A DNA stretch of 64,000 bases, taken from Roseinatronobacter sp052379845 (GTDB lineage Bacteria > Pseudomonadota > Alphaproteobacteria > Rhodobacterales > Rhodobacteraceae). How positions within the stretch are numbered: the first letter of the stretch is position 1; the number at the start of each line of letters is the position of its first letter. A program made the translations under genes and the position numbers. Shown here piece by piece: positions 32,540-40,634 of this stretch. The stretch is taken from assembly GCA_052379845.1 (NCBI GenBank), contig JBQTCF010000014.1; one strand, written 5' to 3'. Under the pieces are notes generated by a model. It saw nothing but the letters and a program-made list of their open reading frames with translations. It was not told the DNA's origin and did no database searches.

Positions 32540-33793
32540 ATGACCCGACCAACCCCAGCCGAGACTTTTGAAATTGCCGTCATCGGGGCGGGCATAGTGG
32601 GGCTGTCCATCGCCCTGCGGCTGGCAGATCAGGGCCATCAGGTCACGGTGATTGCGCCGCCTGACGACGAAAGCGGCGCATCCTATGGCAATGCGGGCGT
32701 TATTGCCGATTACGCGGTCATGCCCGTGGGCACCCCCGATGTGTTGCGCAACCTGCCCGCCTTGCTGTTTGACCGCGACAGCCCTTTGGCCATCCGCAAG
32801 GCATCGATTCTGACACTTGCACCATGGTTACTGCGGTTTGCGCGCGAATGCCTGCCTGCGCGCATGCGTGCCAATGCGCAGGCCATCGCGGCCCTGCTGG
32901 CCCCCACGCCGGCCGCATGGCGGACACTGGCGCATCATATCGGGGGCGCGCATCTGCTCAAGCCGCAGGGATCGCTCTATCTGTTTGAAACACAAAAGGA
33001 CCAGCGCGGCGCGGATTTTGCCCTGCAGCGCAGCCTTGGGGTAACTGTGGACTGCCTCTCTCGTGCGGAACTGGGCCAGTTGGAACCGGGCCTGCCTGCG
33101 CATGTGGGGCACGGGGCCGCGTTTTTTCCCAACACCGTCACCCTGCATGACCCGCGCGCCATGTTGCAGCTGTTGCGCGCCGCTGTGGACGCGGCTGGCG
33201 TGCAGCATATTGAGGCGCGCGTCACCGGGCTTGCGCGCGATGCGCAAGGGCATGTCACGTTGACCGGCGCGCAGACCAGATGGCACGCGCGCAAGGTGGT
33301 GCTGGCCGCGGGCGCATGGTCGCGCAATCTGGCGCGTCAGGCGGGGGACAAGGTGCCGCTGGACACGGAACGCGGCTATCATCTGGAATATGACATGGCC
33401 GCCCTGCCCCTGACCCGCCAGATGACGCCGGTTTCGCGCGGGTTCTATTTCTGCCCCATGGCGGGGCGGTTGCGGGTTGCGGGCACTGTGGAACTGGGCG
33501 GGCTGAACGCGCCTGCCGCGCCCAACAGATGGGCCGTGCTGGAGCGCGGCGCGCGTGCCATCTTCCCCGACCTGCCCGCCCCCGACCGCCATTGGCAGGG
33601 TTGCCGCCCGTCCCTGCCGGATTCGCGGCCTGTCATCGGCGCATCGCAGCGGGGGGCGGATGTCATCCATGCCTATGGGCATGGCCATCTGGGGCTGACA
33701 CTTGCACCGGTTACAGCGCAGATCGTGGCGGACCTGATTGCCGCACGCCCCCCCGCGCTGGATATCGCACCCTACCGGCCCGGCCGTTTCTGA
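32540..33793 (+). CDS. FAD-dependent D-amino acid dehydrogenase-like oxidoreductase
   Basis: 417-aa DAO-family flavoprotein similar to the DadA small subunit. The N-terminal FAD motif AVIGAGIVGLSIALRLADQG and the C-terminal block GADVIHAYGHGHLGLTLAP, which contacts FAD, are both present. The central GYHLEYD segment is usual in DadA-like enzymes. It likely oxidises a D-amino acid or related amine to the keto acid, passing electrons to the respiratory chain. It has no alanine racemase neighbour. Its 3' end overlaps the convergent znuB by 22 bp. Confidence 0.82.
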   Translation: MTRPTPAETFEIAVIGAGIVGLSIALRLADQGHQVTVIAPPDDESGASYGNAGVIADYAVMPVGTPDVLRNLPALLFDRDSPLAIRKASILTLAPWLLRFARECLPARMRANAQAIAALLAPTPAAWRTLAHHIGGAHLLKPQGSLYLFETQKDQRGADFALQRSLGVTVDCLSRAELGQLEPGLPAHVGHGAAFFPNTVTLHDPRAMLQLLRAAVDAAGVQHIEARVTGLARDAQGHVTLTGAQTRWHARKVVLAAGAWSRNLARQAGDKVPLDTERGYHLEYDMAALPLTRQMTPVSRGFYFCPMAGRLRVAGTVELGGLNAPAAPNRWAVLERGARAIFPDLPAPDRHWQGCRPSLPDSRPVIGASQRGADVIHAYGHGHLGLTLAPVTAQIVADLIAARPPALDIAPYRPGRF

Positions 33794-34575
33794 AGCACTG
33801 TTGCCACCAGCGTAAGCAGCGCAAATATCAGCGCGGTCACCACCACGATGGACGGGCCGGACGGGGTGTCGTGCCACAGCGACAATTGCAACCCGCCCCA
33901 GACCGCCGCCCCCCCTATGGCCACCGCGCACAGCGCCATCATTTCAGGGGTGCGCGCAAGGTTGCGCGCAGCGGCGGCAGGAACAATCAGCATGGCGGCA
34001 ATCAACAAGGCCCCCACGATTTTCAGCGCCACAGCCACCACCACGGCCAGCGACAGCGTAAGCACCATGCGTTCGCGCGCAGGGCTAAGGCCAGAGGCAT
34101 GGGCGAGATCCTCGTTCAGGGTGGCTGTCAGAAGCGCGGACCAGCGCCACAGGATCAACCCCAGAACCAGCGCGGACCCGGCCAGAATGATGGTCAGGTC
34201 CATGCGCGACACCGCCAGAATGTCGCCAAACAAATACGCCGTCAGGTCCACCCGCACCGCAGGCAGGAACGACACCGCCACCAGCCCGAAGGCCAGCGCC
34301 GAATGCGCCAGCACCCCCAGCGTGGTGTCCATGGCCCAGCCCCGCCCCGCCATGACCGACACAACCATCGCCATCAGCAGCGCCACCACCAAGGTGCCTG
34401 CAAAAATGCTGATCTGAAACCCCAGCGCCAGCGCCACCCCCAGAATGGCCGCATGCGATGTGGCATCGCCGAAATAGGCCATGCGCCGCCAGACAACAAA
34501 ACACCCCAGCGGGCCTGTGGCCAGCGCCACCGCCAACCCCGCCAGTAGCGCACGCATCATGAAATCATCCAGCAT
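33772..34575 (-). CDS. znuB: Zinc ABC transporter permease ZnuB
   Basis: 267-aa ABC-3 family permease with about eight transmembrane helices (for example ALLAGLAVALATGPLGCFVVW and LIAAMLIVPAAAARNLA), forming the zinc channel with ZnuC and ZnuA. The start is placed at 34575 (MLDDF), with AAGAAAG nine bases upstream; an ATG at 34584 is an alternative. Either start overlaps the 3' end of znuC. The open frame continues further upstream through the znuC His-tail region, but that part is an antiphase reading and not protein-like. Confidence 0.93.
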   Translation of the reverse strand: MLDDFMMRALLAGLAVALATGPLGCFVVWRRMAYFGDATSHAAILGVALALGFQISIFAGTLVVALLMAMVVSVMAGRGWAMDTTLGVLAHSALAFGLVAVSFLPAVRVDLTAYLFGDILAVSRMDLTIILAGSALVLGLILWRWSALLTATLNEDLAHASGLSPARERMVLTLSLAVVVAVALKIVGALLIAAMLIVPAAAARNLARTPEMMALCAVAIGGAAVWGGLQLSLWHDTPSGPSIVVVTALIFALLTLVATVLQKRPGR

Positions 34576-35326
34576 GGGACGCATCTTTCTTCTGGTCGTG
34601 GTGAGGGTTGTCATGGTGGTCATGGTCGTGGTCGTGCTGATGCTGGAACAAGGCCAGCGCCCCCCCTGTGCCCATGCCAAACAGGGCGCGATATTCAGGC
34701 GCGGCGCGCACCACATTGGGGGTGCCTTCGCAGCAGATATGCCCGTTGATGCACACCACGCGGTCAGATGCACTCATGACGACATGCAGATCATGGCTGA
34801 CCGACAACACAGCGCAGCCCATATCCCGGCGCACATCATCGATCAGGCGGTAAAAACTGGCAACACCGGGTTGGTCCAACCCGGCAGTGGGTTCATCCAG
34901 CATCAGAATATCAGGGGTCATCAGCAGCGCGCGCGCCAGCAACACGCGCTGGAACTGTCCGCCTGACAGCGTGGACATGTTCTGCCCCGCCACATCCGGC
35001 ACACCGACACGGTCCAGAACCGCGGCCATGTCCGCCGCGCTGCGCCGTTTGGGCAGCGACAGGAACCGGCGCACTGGCAGCGGCAGGCCGGGGTCAATAT
35101 GCAGCTGCTGCGGAACATAGCCCACCTGCAACCCGGCCTTGCGGCTGACAGTCCCGCGACTGGGCGCAACCACCCCCAGAAGCGCGCGCAACATCGTCGT
35201 TTTGCCCGACCCGTTCGGCCCCACAATTGTGACGATTTCACCGCGATTGATACTGAAATCAATGTCGAACAGCACACGCCGCCCGCCATAATGAACGCAC
35301 ATGCCCTGCGCCTGTATCAATGTCAC
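34565..35326 (-). CDS. znuC: Zinc ABC transporter ATPase ZnuC
   Basis: 253-aa ABC ATPase with Walker A GPNGSGKTT, signature LSGGQFQRVLLARALL and Walker B ILMLDEPTAGLD. The last ~25 residues are a His/Asp-rich tail (HQHDHDHDHHDNPHHD) that could buffer zinc at the cytoplasmic face. The gene overlaps zur by 4 bp upstream and znuB downstream, giving a zur-znuC-znuB operon. Repression by Zur through the sites at 35857-35898 is likely. Confidence 0.95.
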   Translation of the reverse strand: MTLIQAQGMCVHYGGRRVLFDIDFSINRGEIVTIVGPNGSGKTTMLRALLGVVAPSRGTVSRKAGLQVGYVPQQLHIDPGLPLPVRRFLSLPKRRSAADMAAVLDRVGVPDVAGQNMSTLSGGQFQRVLLARALLMTPDILMLDEPTAGLDQPGVASFYRLIDDVRRDMGCAVLSVSHDLHVVMSASDRVVCINGHICCEGTPNVVRAAPEYRALFGMGTGGALALFQHQHDHDHDHHDNPHHDQKKDASHAG

Positions 35327-35841
35327 GAAAGGTCCCCTTGCTGCGTCGGGGTGCCCTGCCGGCAGTCACGGCATTGGCCGACAGCTTCGATTGTCGCGCG
35401 CGACAGGTCAAACCCCATATCGCGCGCAGCCTTGCCAAGGGCGGCCCCGACTGCATCGCTTGGCGCTTCGGTCACGCTGTCGCAGGTTTCGCAAATCAGG
35501 AACGCTGCGCGGTGGTCATGTCCGGGATGGGCGCAGGCCGTGAAGGCGTTCAACCGCCGGATGCGGTGCGCCAACCCGTGATCCACAAGAAAATTCAGCG
35601 CCCTGTAGGCCACCGGTGGCTGTGCACCGAACCCGTCAGCGGCCAGTTTTTCCAGCACATCATAGGCGCCAAGCGCGCCATGCGCCTGCAGCAGAATTTC
35701 CAGCGTGCGCCTGCGCACTGGTGTCAGGCGCAGGCCATGCGCCTTCACGCGCGATTCCGCTTGCGCCAGAATCGCCTGTGCCGGGGCATGCCCGCTATGG
35801 TCGGGGCAACAAAAAGACCGGGTTTCGCTGCTGTTTGTCAT
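35323..35841 (-). CDS. zur: Zinc uptake regulator Zur (Fur family)
   Basis: 172-aa Fur-family repressor. A winged-helix DNA-binding domain (LRLTPVRRRTLEILLQAHG) is followed by a metal-binding dimerisation domain rich in His and Cys (CAHPGHDHRAAF, CETCDS, CRDCRQG). Two Cys-x-x-Cys pairs form the usual structural zinc site. The ATG at 35841 follows AAGGCGC. Longer frames extend across the operator region and are rejected. Coupling to znuC/znuB and divergence from znuA identify it as Zur rather than Fur. Confidence 0.93.
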   Translation of the reverse strand: MTNSSETRSFCCPDHSGHAPAQAILAQAESRVKAHGLRLTPVRRRTLEILLQAHGALGAYDVLEKLAADGFGAQPPVAYRALNFLVDHGLAHRIRRLNAFTACAHPGHDHRAAFLICETCDSVTEAPSDAVGAALGKAARDMGFDLSRATIEAVGQCRDCRQGTPTQQGDLS

Positions 35842-35856
35842 GCGATGCGCCTTGAC

Positions 35857-35898
35857 TGTTATGATATAACATAAGATATGTGTTGAAATACTATAACA
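35857..35898. promoter_or_regulatory. Zur operators between zur and znuA
   Basis: TGTTATGATATAACA (35857-35871) is a perfect 6-3-6 palindrome. A weaker second site, TGAAATACTATAACA (35884-35898), differs at four positions. Both lie in the short AT-rich gap between the divergent zur and znuA genes, positioned to control both. The first site closely matches the box before the CobW-family gene at 2829-2843. Confidence 0.7.
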
Positions 35899-35911
35899 CA
35901 AGGAGTTCAGG

Positions 35912-37033
35912 ATGCGCCACTCTCTCGCATTGGCCTGCGCCATGATGGCAACACCCCTCGCTGCGCATGATTTGAAGATTGTCACGGATTTTGCGGTCAC
36001 GCATTCGCTGGTGTCGATGGTGCTGGGCGATCACGGCAGCGCGGATGTGTTGCTGGACCGCGGCGGTGACGCGCATTCCTTTCAATTGCGTCCTTCGCAA
36101 GCGCGCGCCTTGGCAGATGCCGATCTGGTTTTCTGGGTTGGCGAGGAACTGACCCCTTGGTTGGCCCGCGCGCTTGCAGGCACACAAACTGGCGCGGAAG
36201 TGGTGACATTGCTTTCGGCTGATGGGCTGACAGTGCAGGATTTCGCACATGGCCATTCGCATGACGATCATGGGCACGACCATGGGCACGACCACGCCCA
36301 CGACCATGACGACCACGCGCATGATGACCACGCCCACGACCACGACGACCATGCACATGACGACCACGGCCACGCGCATGACGACCACGGCCACGACGAC
36401 CACGCGCATGATGACCATGGGCACGACCATGACCACGCGCATGATGATCACGGACATGACCATGACCACGCGCATGATGATCACGGACATGACCATGACC
36501 ACGCCCATGTTGGCACCGATCCGCATGCGTGGATGAACACAGGCAATGTTGAAATATGGCTGGATATCATCGCCGCTGAACTGGCCGAACATGACCCCGA
36601 ACATGCGCAAACCTATCTGGCCAATGCCCAAAGCGCAAAAGCCGAAATTACCAGTCTTGCCAATGAAGTATCGGATATCCTTGAACCTGTCGGCACTGCC
36701 CCGCTGGTTATGTTCCATGACGCATATGGCTATCTGGCCGCGCAGTTTGGGCTGAATGTCGCAGGCACCATCGCGCTGGGGGATGCCGCAGCCCCCGGTG
36801 CGCAGCGCCTGAGCGAGTTGCGCGCCTATCTGCAAGGTGAAGGCGCCGTCTGCGTCTTTGCGGAAGTGAACCATTCCTCGCGCTATATCGATATTGTGGT
36901 GGAAGGCACACAAACCCGTGTTGGTGCGGAACTGGACCCTGCGGGCGTGACGCTGGACCCCGGTGCAGGGCTGTATCCCGCACTGATGCGCAGTCTGGCG
37001 CAAACGATTGCGGATTGTGTGACCGGCAGCTAG
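35912..37033 (+). CDS. znuA: Zinc-binding periplasmic protein ZnuA with long His-rich loop
   Basis: 373-aa cluster A-I metal-binding protein with a signal peptide ending near PLAAHD. Zinc ligands typical of ZnuA are apparent (DAHSF near residue 54, DPHAWMN near 208, and FHDAYGYLAAQF). Between them, residues ~112-199 form an extreme His/Asp loop built from HDHAHDDHGHD-like units, several times longer than the loop in the enterobacterial protein. It delivers zinc to ZnuBC and likely acts as a zinc sponge. AAGGAG precedes the ATG. It is divergent from zur. Confidence 0.94.
   Translation: MRHSLALACAMMATPLAAHDLKIVTDFAVTHSLVSMVLGDHGSADVLLDRGGDAHSFQLRPSQARALADADLVFWVGEELTPWLARALAGTQTGAEVVTLLSADGLTVQDFAHGHSHDDHGHDHGHDHAHDHDDHAHDDHAHDHDDHAHDDHGHAHDDHGHDDHAHDDHGHDHDHAHDDHGHDHDHAHDDHGHDHDHAHVGTDPHAWMNTGNVEIWLDIIAAELAEHDPEHAQTYLANAQSAKAEITSLANEVSDILEPVGTAPLVMFHDAYGYLAAQFGLNVAGTIALGDAAAPGAQRLSELRAYLQGEGAVCVFAEVNHSSRYIDIVVEGTQTRVGAELDPAGVTLDPGAGLYPALMRSLAQTIADCVTGS
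36246..36509 (+). repeat. Coding tandem repeat for the ZnuA His-rich loop
   Basis: 264 bp of degenerate CAY/GAY codon repeats. The 3' part contains two near-exact 33-bp units encoding HDHAHDDHGHD, followed by a partial third. Such exact DNA-level repetition suggests recent slippage or unequal recombination, so loop length may vary among strains. Confidence 0.7.
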
Positions 37034-37122
37034 CGATGCCCCGCCCCCGCGCGGCGACCATTTGACTGGACGTCGCGCGGGGGAATGTTTAGGTCTGGTG
37101 TCAGGCAACAGGACCATGCGAC

Positions 37123-38076
37123 ATGACCGAAAAAACCGCCCTGACCCTTTATCTGGCCGCCCCGCGCGGCTTTTGCGCAGGCGTGGACCGCGCAATCAAA
37201 ATTGTGGAACTGGCGTTGGAAAAATACGGCGCGCCCGTCTATGTGCGCCATGAGATTGTGCATAACAAATATGTGGTGGACGGGTTGCGCGCCAAAGGCG
37301 CGGTTTTCGTCGAGGAGCTGGCAGATTGCCCCACTGACCGGCCGGTGATCTTTTCGGCGCATGGGGTGCCAAAATCCGTCCCCGAAGAAGCGCAGGCCCG
37401 CCAGATGCTGTATCTGGACGCAACCTGCCCGCTGGTCAGCAAAGTGCATATCGAAGCCGAACGCCACCACGCAAACGGGTTGCAAATGGTCATGATCGGC
37501 CATCAGGGCCACCCCGAAACCATTGGCACCATGGGCCAGTTGCCCGAAGGCGAAGTGCTGCTTGTCGAAACCGCCAAGGACGTGGCCCAATTGCAGGTGC
37601 GCGACGCGCAGAAGCTGGCCTTCATCACGCAAACCACGCTGTCGGTCGATGATACCGCGGAAATTGTGGCGGCATTGCAGGCGCGCTTCCCCGCCATCAT
37701 TGGCCCGCACAAGGAAGATATCTGTTATGCGACCACGAACCGGCAAGAAGCTGTCAAGGCGATTGCCGGAAAGATTGATGCGCTTTTGGTGATTGGTGCG
37801 CCCAATTCGTCCAATTCGCAGCGCCTTGTCGAAGTGGGCCGCGCCAAGGGCTGCGCCTATGCGCAACTGGTGCAGCGCGCACATGACATTGACTGGCGCG
37901 CGCTGGCAGGGATTGGCGCGATTGGCATTACCGCTGGCGCTTCAGCCCCCGAAGCGCTGGTCAATGAAGTTATCGACGCCTTTGCCGCGCGGTTTGATGT
38001 AACGGTTGAACTGGTTGAAACTGCGAAAGAACGCGTAGAATTCAAAGTGCCGCGCGCATTGCGCGAAACAGCATGA
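37123..38076 (+). CDS. ispH: 4-hydroxy-3-methylbut-2-enyl diphosphate reductase
   Basis: 317-aa iron-sulfur enzyme of the last step of the MEP isoprenoid pathway, producing IPP and DMAPP. The three cluster cysteines are apparent in RGFCAGVDRA (Cys18), DATCPLVSKVH and DICYATTNRQ. Substrate-binding His residues occur in SAHGVP and GHQGHPE, and APNSSNSQRL closes the site. Length is typical. The downstream DUF3429 gene overlaps by 4 bp. Confidence 0.96.
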   Translation: MTEKTALTLYLAAPRGFCAGVDRAIKIVELALEKYGAPVYVRHEIVHNKYVVDGLRAKGAVFVEELADCPTDRPVIFSAHGVPKSVPEEAQARQMLYLDATCPLVSKVHIEAERHHANGLQMVMIGHQGHPETIGTMGQLPEGEVLLVETAKDVAQLQVRDAQKLAFITQTTLSVDDTAEIVAALQARFPAIIGPHKEDICYATTNRQEAVKAIAGKIDALLVIGAPNSSNSQRLVEVGRAKGCAYAQLVQRAHDIDWRALAGIGAIGITAGASAPEALVNEVIDAFAARFDVTVELVETAKERVEFKVPRALRETA

Positions 38077-38525
38077 CGCGGGTGCCCCGTGCTGCGCTGT
38101 ATCTTGGGCTTGCGGGGCTGGTGCCCTTCATCTGGGGTGTGGCAACGCTGATGCTGCCCCCCTTGGCGGAGGCAACTCGCGCCCTGATCGGTGCGCGCTT
38201 TGTCGGGCATGGGGTTCTGATAAACTATGGCGTGGTCATATTATGCTTCATGTCTGGCGTGCTTTGGGGGTTCGTCGCGCGCGGGCGTCCCAACAGTTGG
38301 GCGGGCTACGCGCTGTCGGTCGGCCCGGCACTTTGGGCATTCTTTTTCGTCGGGGGCAGTGTCACGCAATCGCTGAACGCACTTCTTACGGGGTTCGTGG
38401 TTCTGCTGGTCATCGATTTTCAGTTCAGCCTTTGGGGGCTGACACCGCGCTGGTGGATGACGCTGCGGGTGATGCTGACGACCGGCGTTGTGGCCTGTCT
38501 GGCCTTGGGCCTGTGGTTGGGCTAG
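38073..38525 (+). CDS. DUF3429 family membrane protein
   Basis: 150-aa integral membrane protein with four or five hydrophobic helices (AALYLGLAGLVPFIWGVATL, LINYGVVILCFMSGVLWGF, ALWAFFFVGG). It fits the DUF3429 family, whose function is unknown. It overlaps ispH by 4 bp and is probably co-translated with it. It has no charged catalytic-looking motif. Confidence 0.75.
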   Translation: MTRVPRAALYLGLAGLVPFIWGVATLMLPPLAEATRALIGARFVGHGVLINYGVVILCFMSGVLWGFVARGRPNSWAGYALSVGPALWAFFFVGGSVTQSLNALLTGFVVLLVIDFQFSLWGLTPRWWMTLRVMLTTGVVACLALGLWLG

Positions 38526-38562
38526 GGTGCCGCACCAGCACCGTTTTCAGGAATTTGTGCCT

Positions 38563-39186
38563 ATGATCCTTTATTCCATGCCCTCATCCGGCAACAGCTA
38601 CAAGGTGCGTCTGCTGCTGGCCCTGTTAGGGCGGCGGGATGTGAGCCTGATCAATGTAGAAGCCCAATCCGACGCATTGACGCGCGCCCGACAAGACCAC
38701 CGCCTGCCCTTTGGCAAGGCCCCCGCGCTGATGCTGGAGGATGGAACACTTTTGCCCGAATCCAACGCAATCCTGTGCTATCTGGGTGAAGGCAGCCAGT
38801 TTGTTCCCGCAGATCCCGTCGAACGCGCGCAAATGCTGGGCTGGATGTTCTGGGAACAAAACCAGCATGAAGGCGTCATTGCCGTGCGCGCGGCCTTGCG
38901 AACATACCCGCACCGGCGCGCACAGGCCACGCCCGACCACATGGCCGATCTTCTGGCGCGCGGCCATGACCTGCTGAAGGTCATGGAAACCCATCTGCTG
39001 CAGCACGACTGGCTGACAGGCACCGGCCCCACCTTGGCCGATATCTGCCTTTTCGCCTATACCCACAGCGCGGGCGACCGCGGCGGTTTCGACATGACGC
39101 GGTTTCCCGGCATTCGCGCATGGATTGACCGCATTGTGCGGCTTGACGGGTTCGAGGGGCTTGAAGGGTCGCGGGGGCAGTCATGA
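38563..39186 (+). CDS. Glutathione S-transferase family protein
   Basis: 207-aa GST with an N-terminal thioredoxin fold (ILYSMPSSGNSYKVRLLLAL) and the glutathione-binding LPESNAILCYLGEGS. The helical C-terminal domain contains LTGTGPTLADICLFAY. The active-site residue is probably Ser in the SSGNS turn. The start at 38563 follows the usual beta-strand opening; upstream in-frame codons lie inside the DUF3429 gene. The stop overlaps rnhA by 4 bp. Substrate unknown. Confidence 0.85.
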   Translation: MILYSMPSSGNSYKVRLLLALLGRRDVSLINVEAQSDALTRARQDHRLPFGKAPALMLEDGTLLPESNAILCYLGEGSQFVPADPVERAQMLGWMFWEQNQHEGVIAVRAALRTYPHRRAQATPDHMADLLARGHDLLKVMETHLLQHDWLTGTGPTLADICLFAYTHSAGDRGGFDMTRFPGIRAWIDRIVRLDGFEGLEGSRGQS

Positions 39187-39650
39187 CCACGCTTGTTGCC
39201 TATACGGACGGGGCGTGTTCCGGCAATCCCGGCCCGGGCGGTTGGGGGGTGTTGCTGCGCGCCTATCAAGGGGAAAAAATCCTGAAGGAACGCGAACTTT
39301 CAGGCGGTGAAGGGAACACAACCAATAACCGCATGGAACTGATGGCCGCAATCTCAGCCTTGGAAGTGTTGGAACGCCCCAGCACAGTCACCATCGTGAC
39401 CGACAGCGCCTATGTCAAAAACGGCGTAACAACCTGGATTCATGGTTGGAAGCGCAATGGCTGGCGCACCGCTGACCGCAAACCTGTCAAGAATGCCGAT
39501 TTATGGCAGCGTCTGGACGCGGCCCAGCACCGCCACACAGTGACATGGACCTGGGTCAAAGGGCATGCGGGCCATCCCGAAAACGAACGCGCCGATGAAT
39601 TGGCCCGCGCGGGCATGGCGCCTTTCAAACCAACAAAAGCTACCTCATGA
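39183..39650 (+). CDS. rnhA: Ribonuclease HI
   Basis: 155-aa enzyme that cuts RNA in RNA-DNA hybrids, removing R-loops and primers. All catalytic carboxylates are present: Asp in YTDGACSGNPGPGG, Glu in NRMELMAAISAL, Asp in VTDSAYV and Asp in ERADELARAG. Length is the same as the E. coli protein. The gene overlaps its neighbours on both sides by 4 bp, lying in a chain of coupled genes from ispH to the TRIC-family gene. Confidence 0.96.
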   Translation: MTTLVAYTDGACSGNPGPGGWGVLLRAYQGEKILKERELSGGEGNTTNNRMELMAAISALEVLERPSTVTIVTDSAYVKNGVTTWIHGWKRNGWRTADRKPVKNADLWQRLDAAQHRHTVTWTWVKGHAGHPENERADELARAGMAPFKPTKATS

Positions 39651-40270
39651 CATTGATACAAGGGCTTGATTATACATCCGTATTCATATTCGGCCTGACC
39701 GGCGCACTGGCCGCCAGCCGCGCCCAGCTGGATATTGTGGGGTTCCTGTTTCTGGCCTGTCTGACGGCGGTGGGTGGCGGCACGCTGCGCGATGTGCTGC
39801 TAAACCGCGACCAGGTGTTCTGGATTGCCGACCCCGGAATGATCATGTCGGCCTGCGCTGCCGCCATTTTGGTATTTCTGACGGCCCATCTGCTGGAGTC
39901 GCGGCTGCGCACACTTGAATGGCTGGATGCGCTGGCGCTGGGTGTTGCGGTTCCTGCCGGTGTGGGCGTGGCCATGGGCATGGGGCAATCCTGGCCGATT
40001 GTGCTGATCATGGGGGTTGCCACGGGCACATTCGGCGGTTTGATGCGCGATGTGGTGTGTAATGAACTGCCGCTGGTGCTGAAGAAAGGCGAACTTTACG
40101 CCAGCGCCGCGCTTGTCGGGGCCTGCGCGGCATTGCTGGTGGCACAGTTCACCACTGAAAACATGGTCATTCTGCTGGCTTGCGGGATGACAACCATCGC
40201 CCTGCGCGCGGGCTCAATTCGCTTTGGCTGGTGCCTGCCTGTCTATAAAAGCCGCCCCCCGCGCCAGTAG
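39647..40270 (+). CDS. TRIC/UPF0126 (YadS-like) membrane channel protein
   Basis: 207-aa membrane protein made of two similar halves of three helices each plus one extra helix, as in bacterial trimeric intracellular cation channels. The paired glycine-rich motifs are GGGTLRDVLLNRDQVFWI and GGLMRDVVCNELPLVL, characteristic of the two repeats. It is likely a potassium-permeable homotrimer. It overlaps rnhA by 4 bp. Confidence 0.85.
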   Translation: MTLIQGLDYTSVFIFGLTGALAASRAQLDIVGFLFLACLTAVGGGTLRDVLLNRDQVFWIADPGMIMSACAAAILVFLTAHLLESRLRTLEWLDALALGVAVPAGVGVAMGMGQSWPIVLIMGVATGTFGGLMRDVVCNELPLVLKKGELYASAALVGACAALLVAQFTTENMVILLACGMTTIALRAGSIRFGWCLPVYKSRPPRQ

Positions 40271-40283
40271 GTCCAACCGTTGC

Positions 40284-40304
40284 TTCATCTTGCCAAAAAT
40301 ACTC
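40284..40304. repeat. Short intergenic repeat, copy 2 (TTCATCTTGCCAAAAATACTC)
   Basis: Matches the copy at 17902-17922 at 20 of 21 positions. It sits in the 126-bp gap between the convergent TRIC-family and small membrane protein genes. Confidence 0.5.
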
Positions 40305-40396
40305 AGCTTGAAGTGGGCTTCCCAGACATCTGATTATATTAATTTTTTCGCAAACACGTCCCGCGATCCGGCGGTTCCGCTTATATACACGCAAAC

Positions 40397-40633
40397 TCAG
40401 CGCCCCTGAAACCGCTGCCATATCCACAACAGTGCCAGCGACCCCAGCAGCGCCAGAACAAACCCGCCGACCCAGCCAGCCGAACTTGCCAGAAAACGAA
40501 AGCCCAGTCCGCCGACAACTGCGCCAAGAACACCAATGACCATGGCCGTGGGCAAATCCGTGTTCATGCGCATCAATCGCGTGGCCAGCACCCCTGCCAG
40601 CGCCCCCAGAACAATCAGCGCGACAACGGGCAT
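40397..40633 (-). CDS. Small GlsB/YeaQ-like membrane protein
   Basis: 78-aa hydrophobic protein with three predicted helices (VVALIVLGALAGVLATRLM, AMVIGVLGAVVGGLGF, GGFVLALLGSLALLWIW). It resembles the transglycosylase-associated/GlsB-YeaQ family of small stress membrane proteins, which are not themselves transglycosylases. Its ATG at 40633 follows the rlmN stop with one intervening base, so translation is probably coupled. An upstream in-frame start at 40669 lies inside rlmN. Confidence 0.6.
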   Translation of the reverse strand: MPVVALIVLGALAGVLATRLMRMNTDLPTAMVIGVLGAVVGGLGFRFLASSAGWVGGFVLALLGSLALLWIWQRFQGR

Positions 40634-40634
40634 G

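Noticed and set aside
36246..36509. Direct repeats that look superficially like a CRISPR or satellite array
   Set aside because: The repeats are in frame within znuA, encode a His/Asp loop typical of zinc-binding proteins, and have no spacers.
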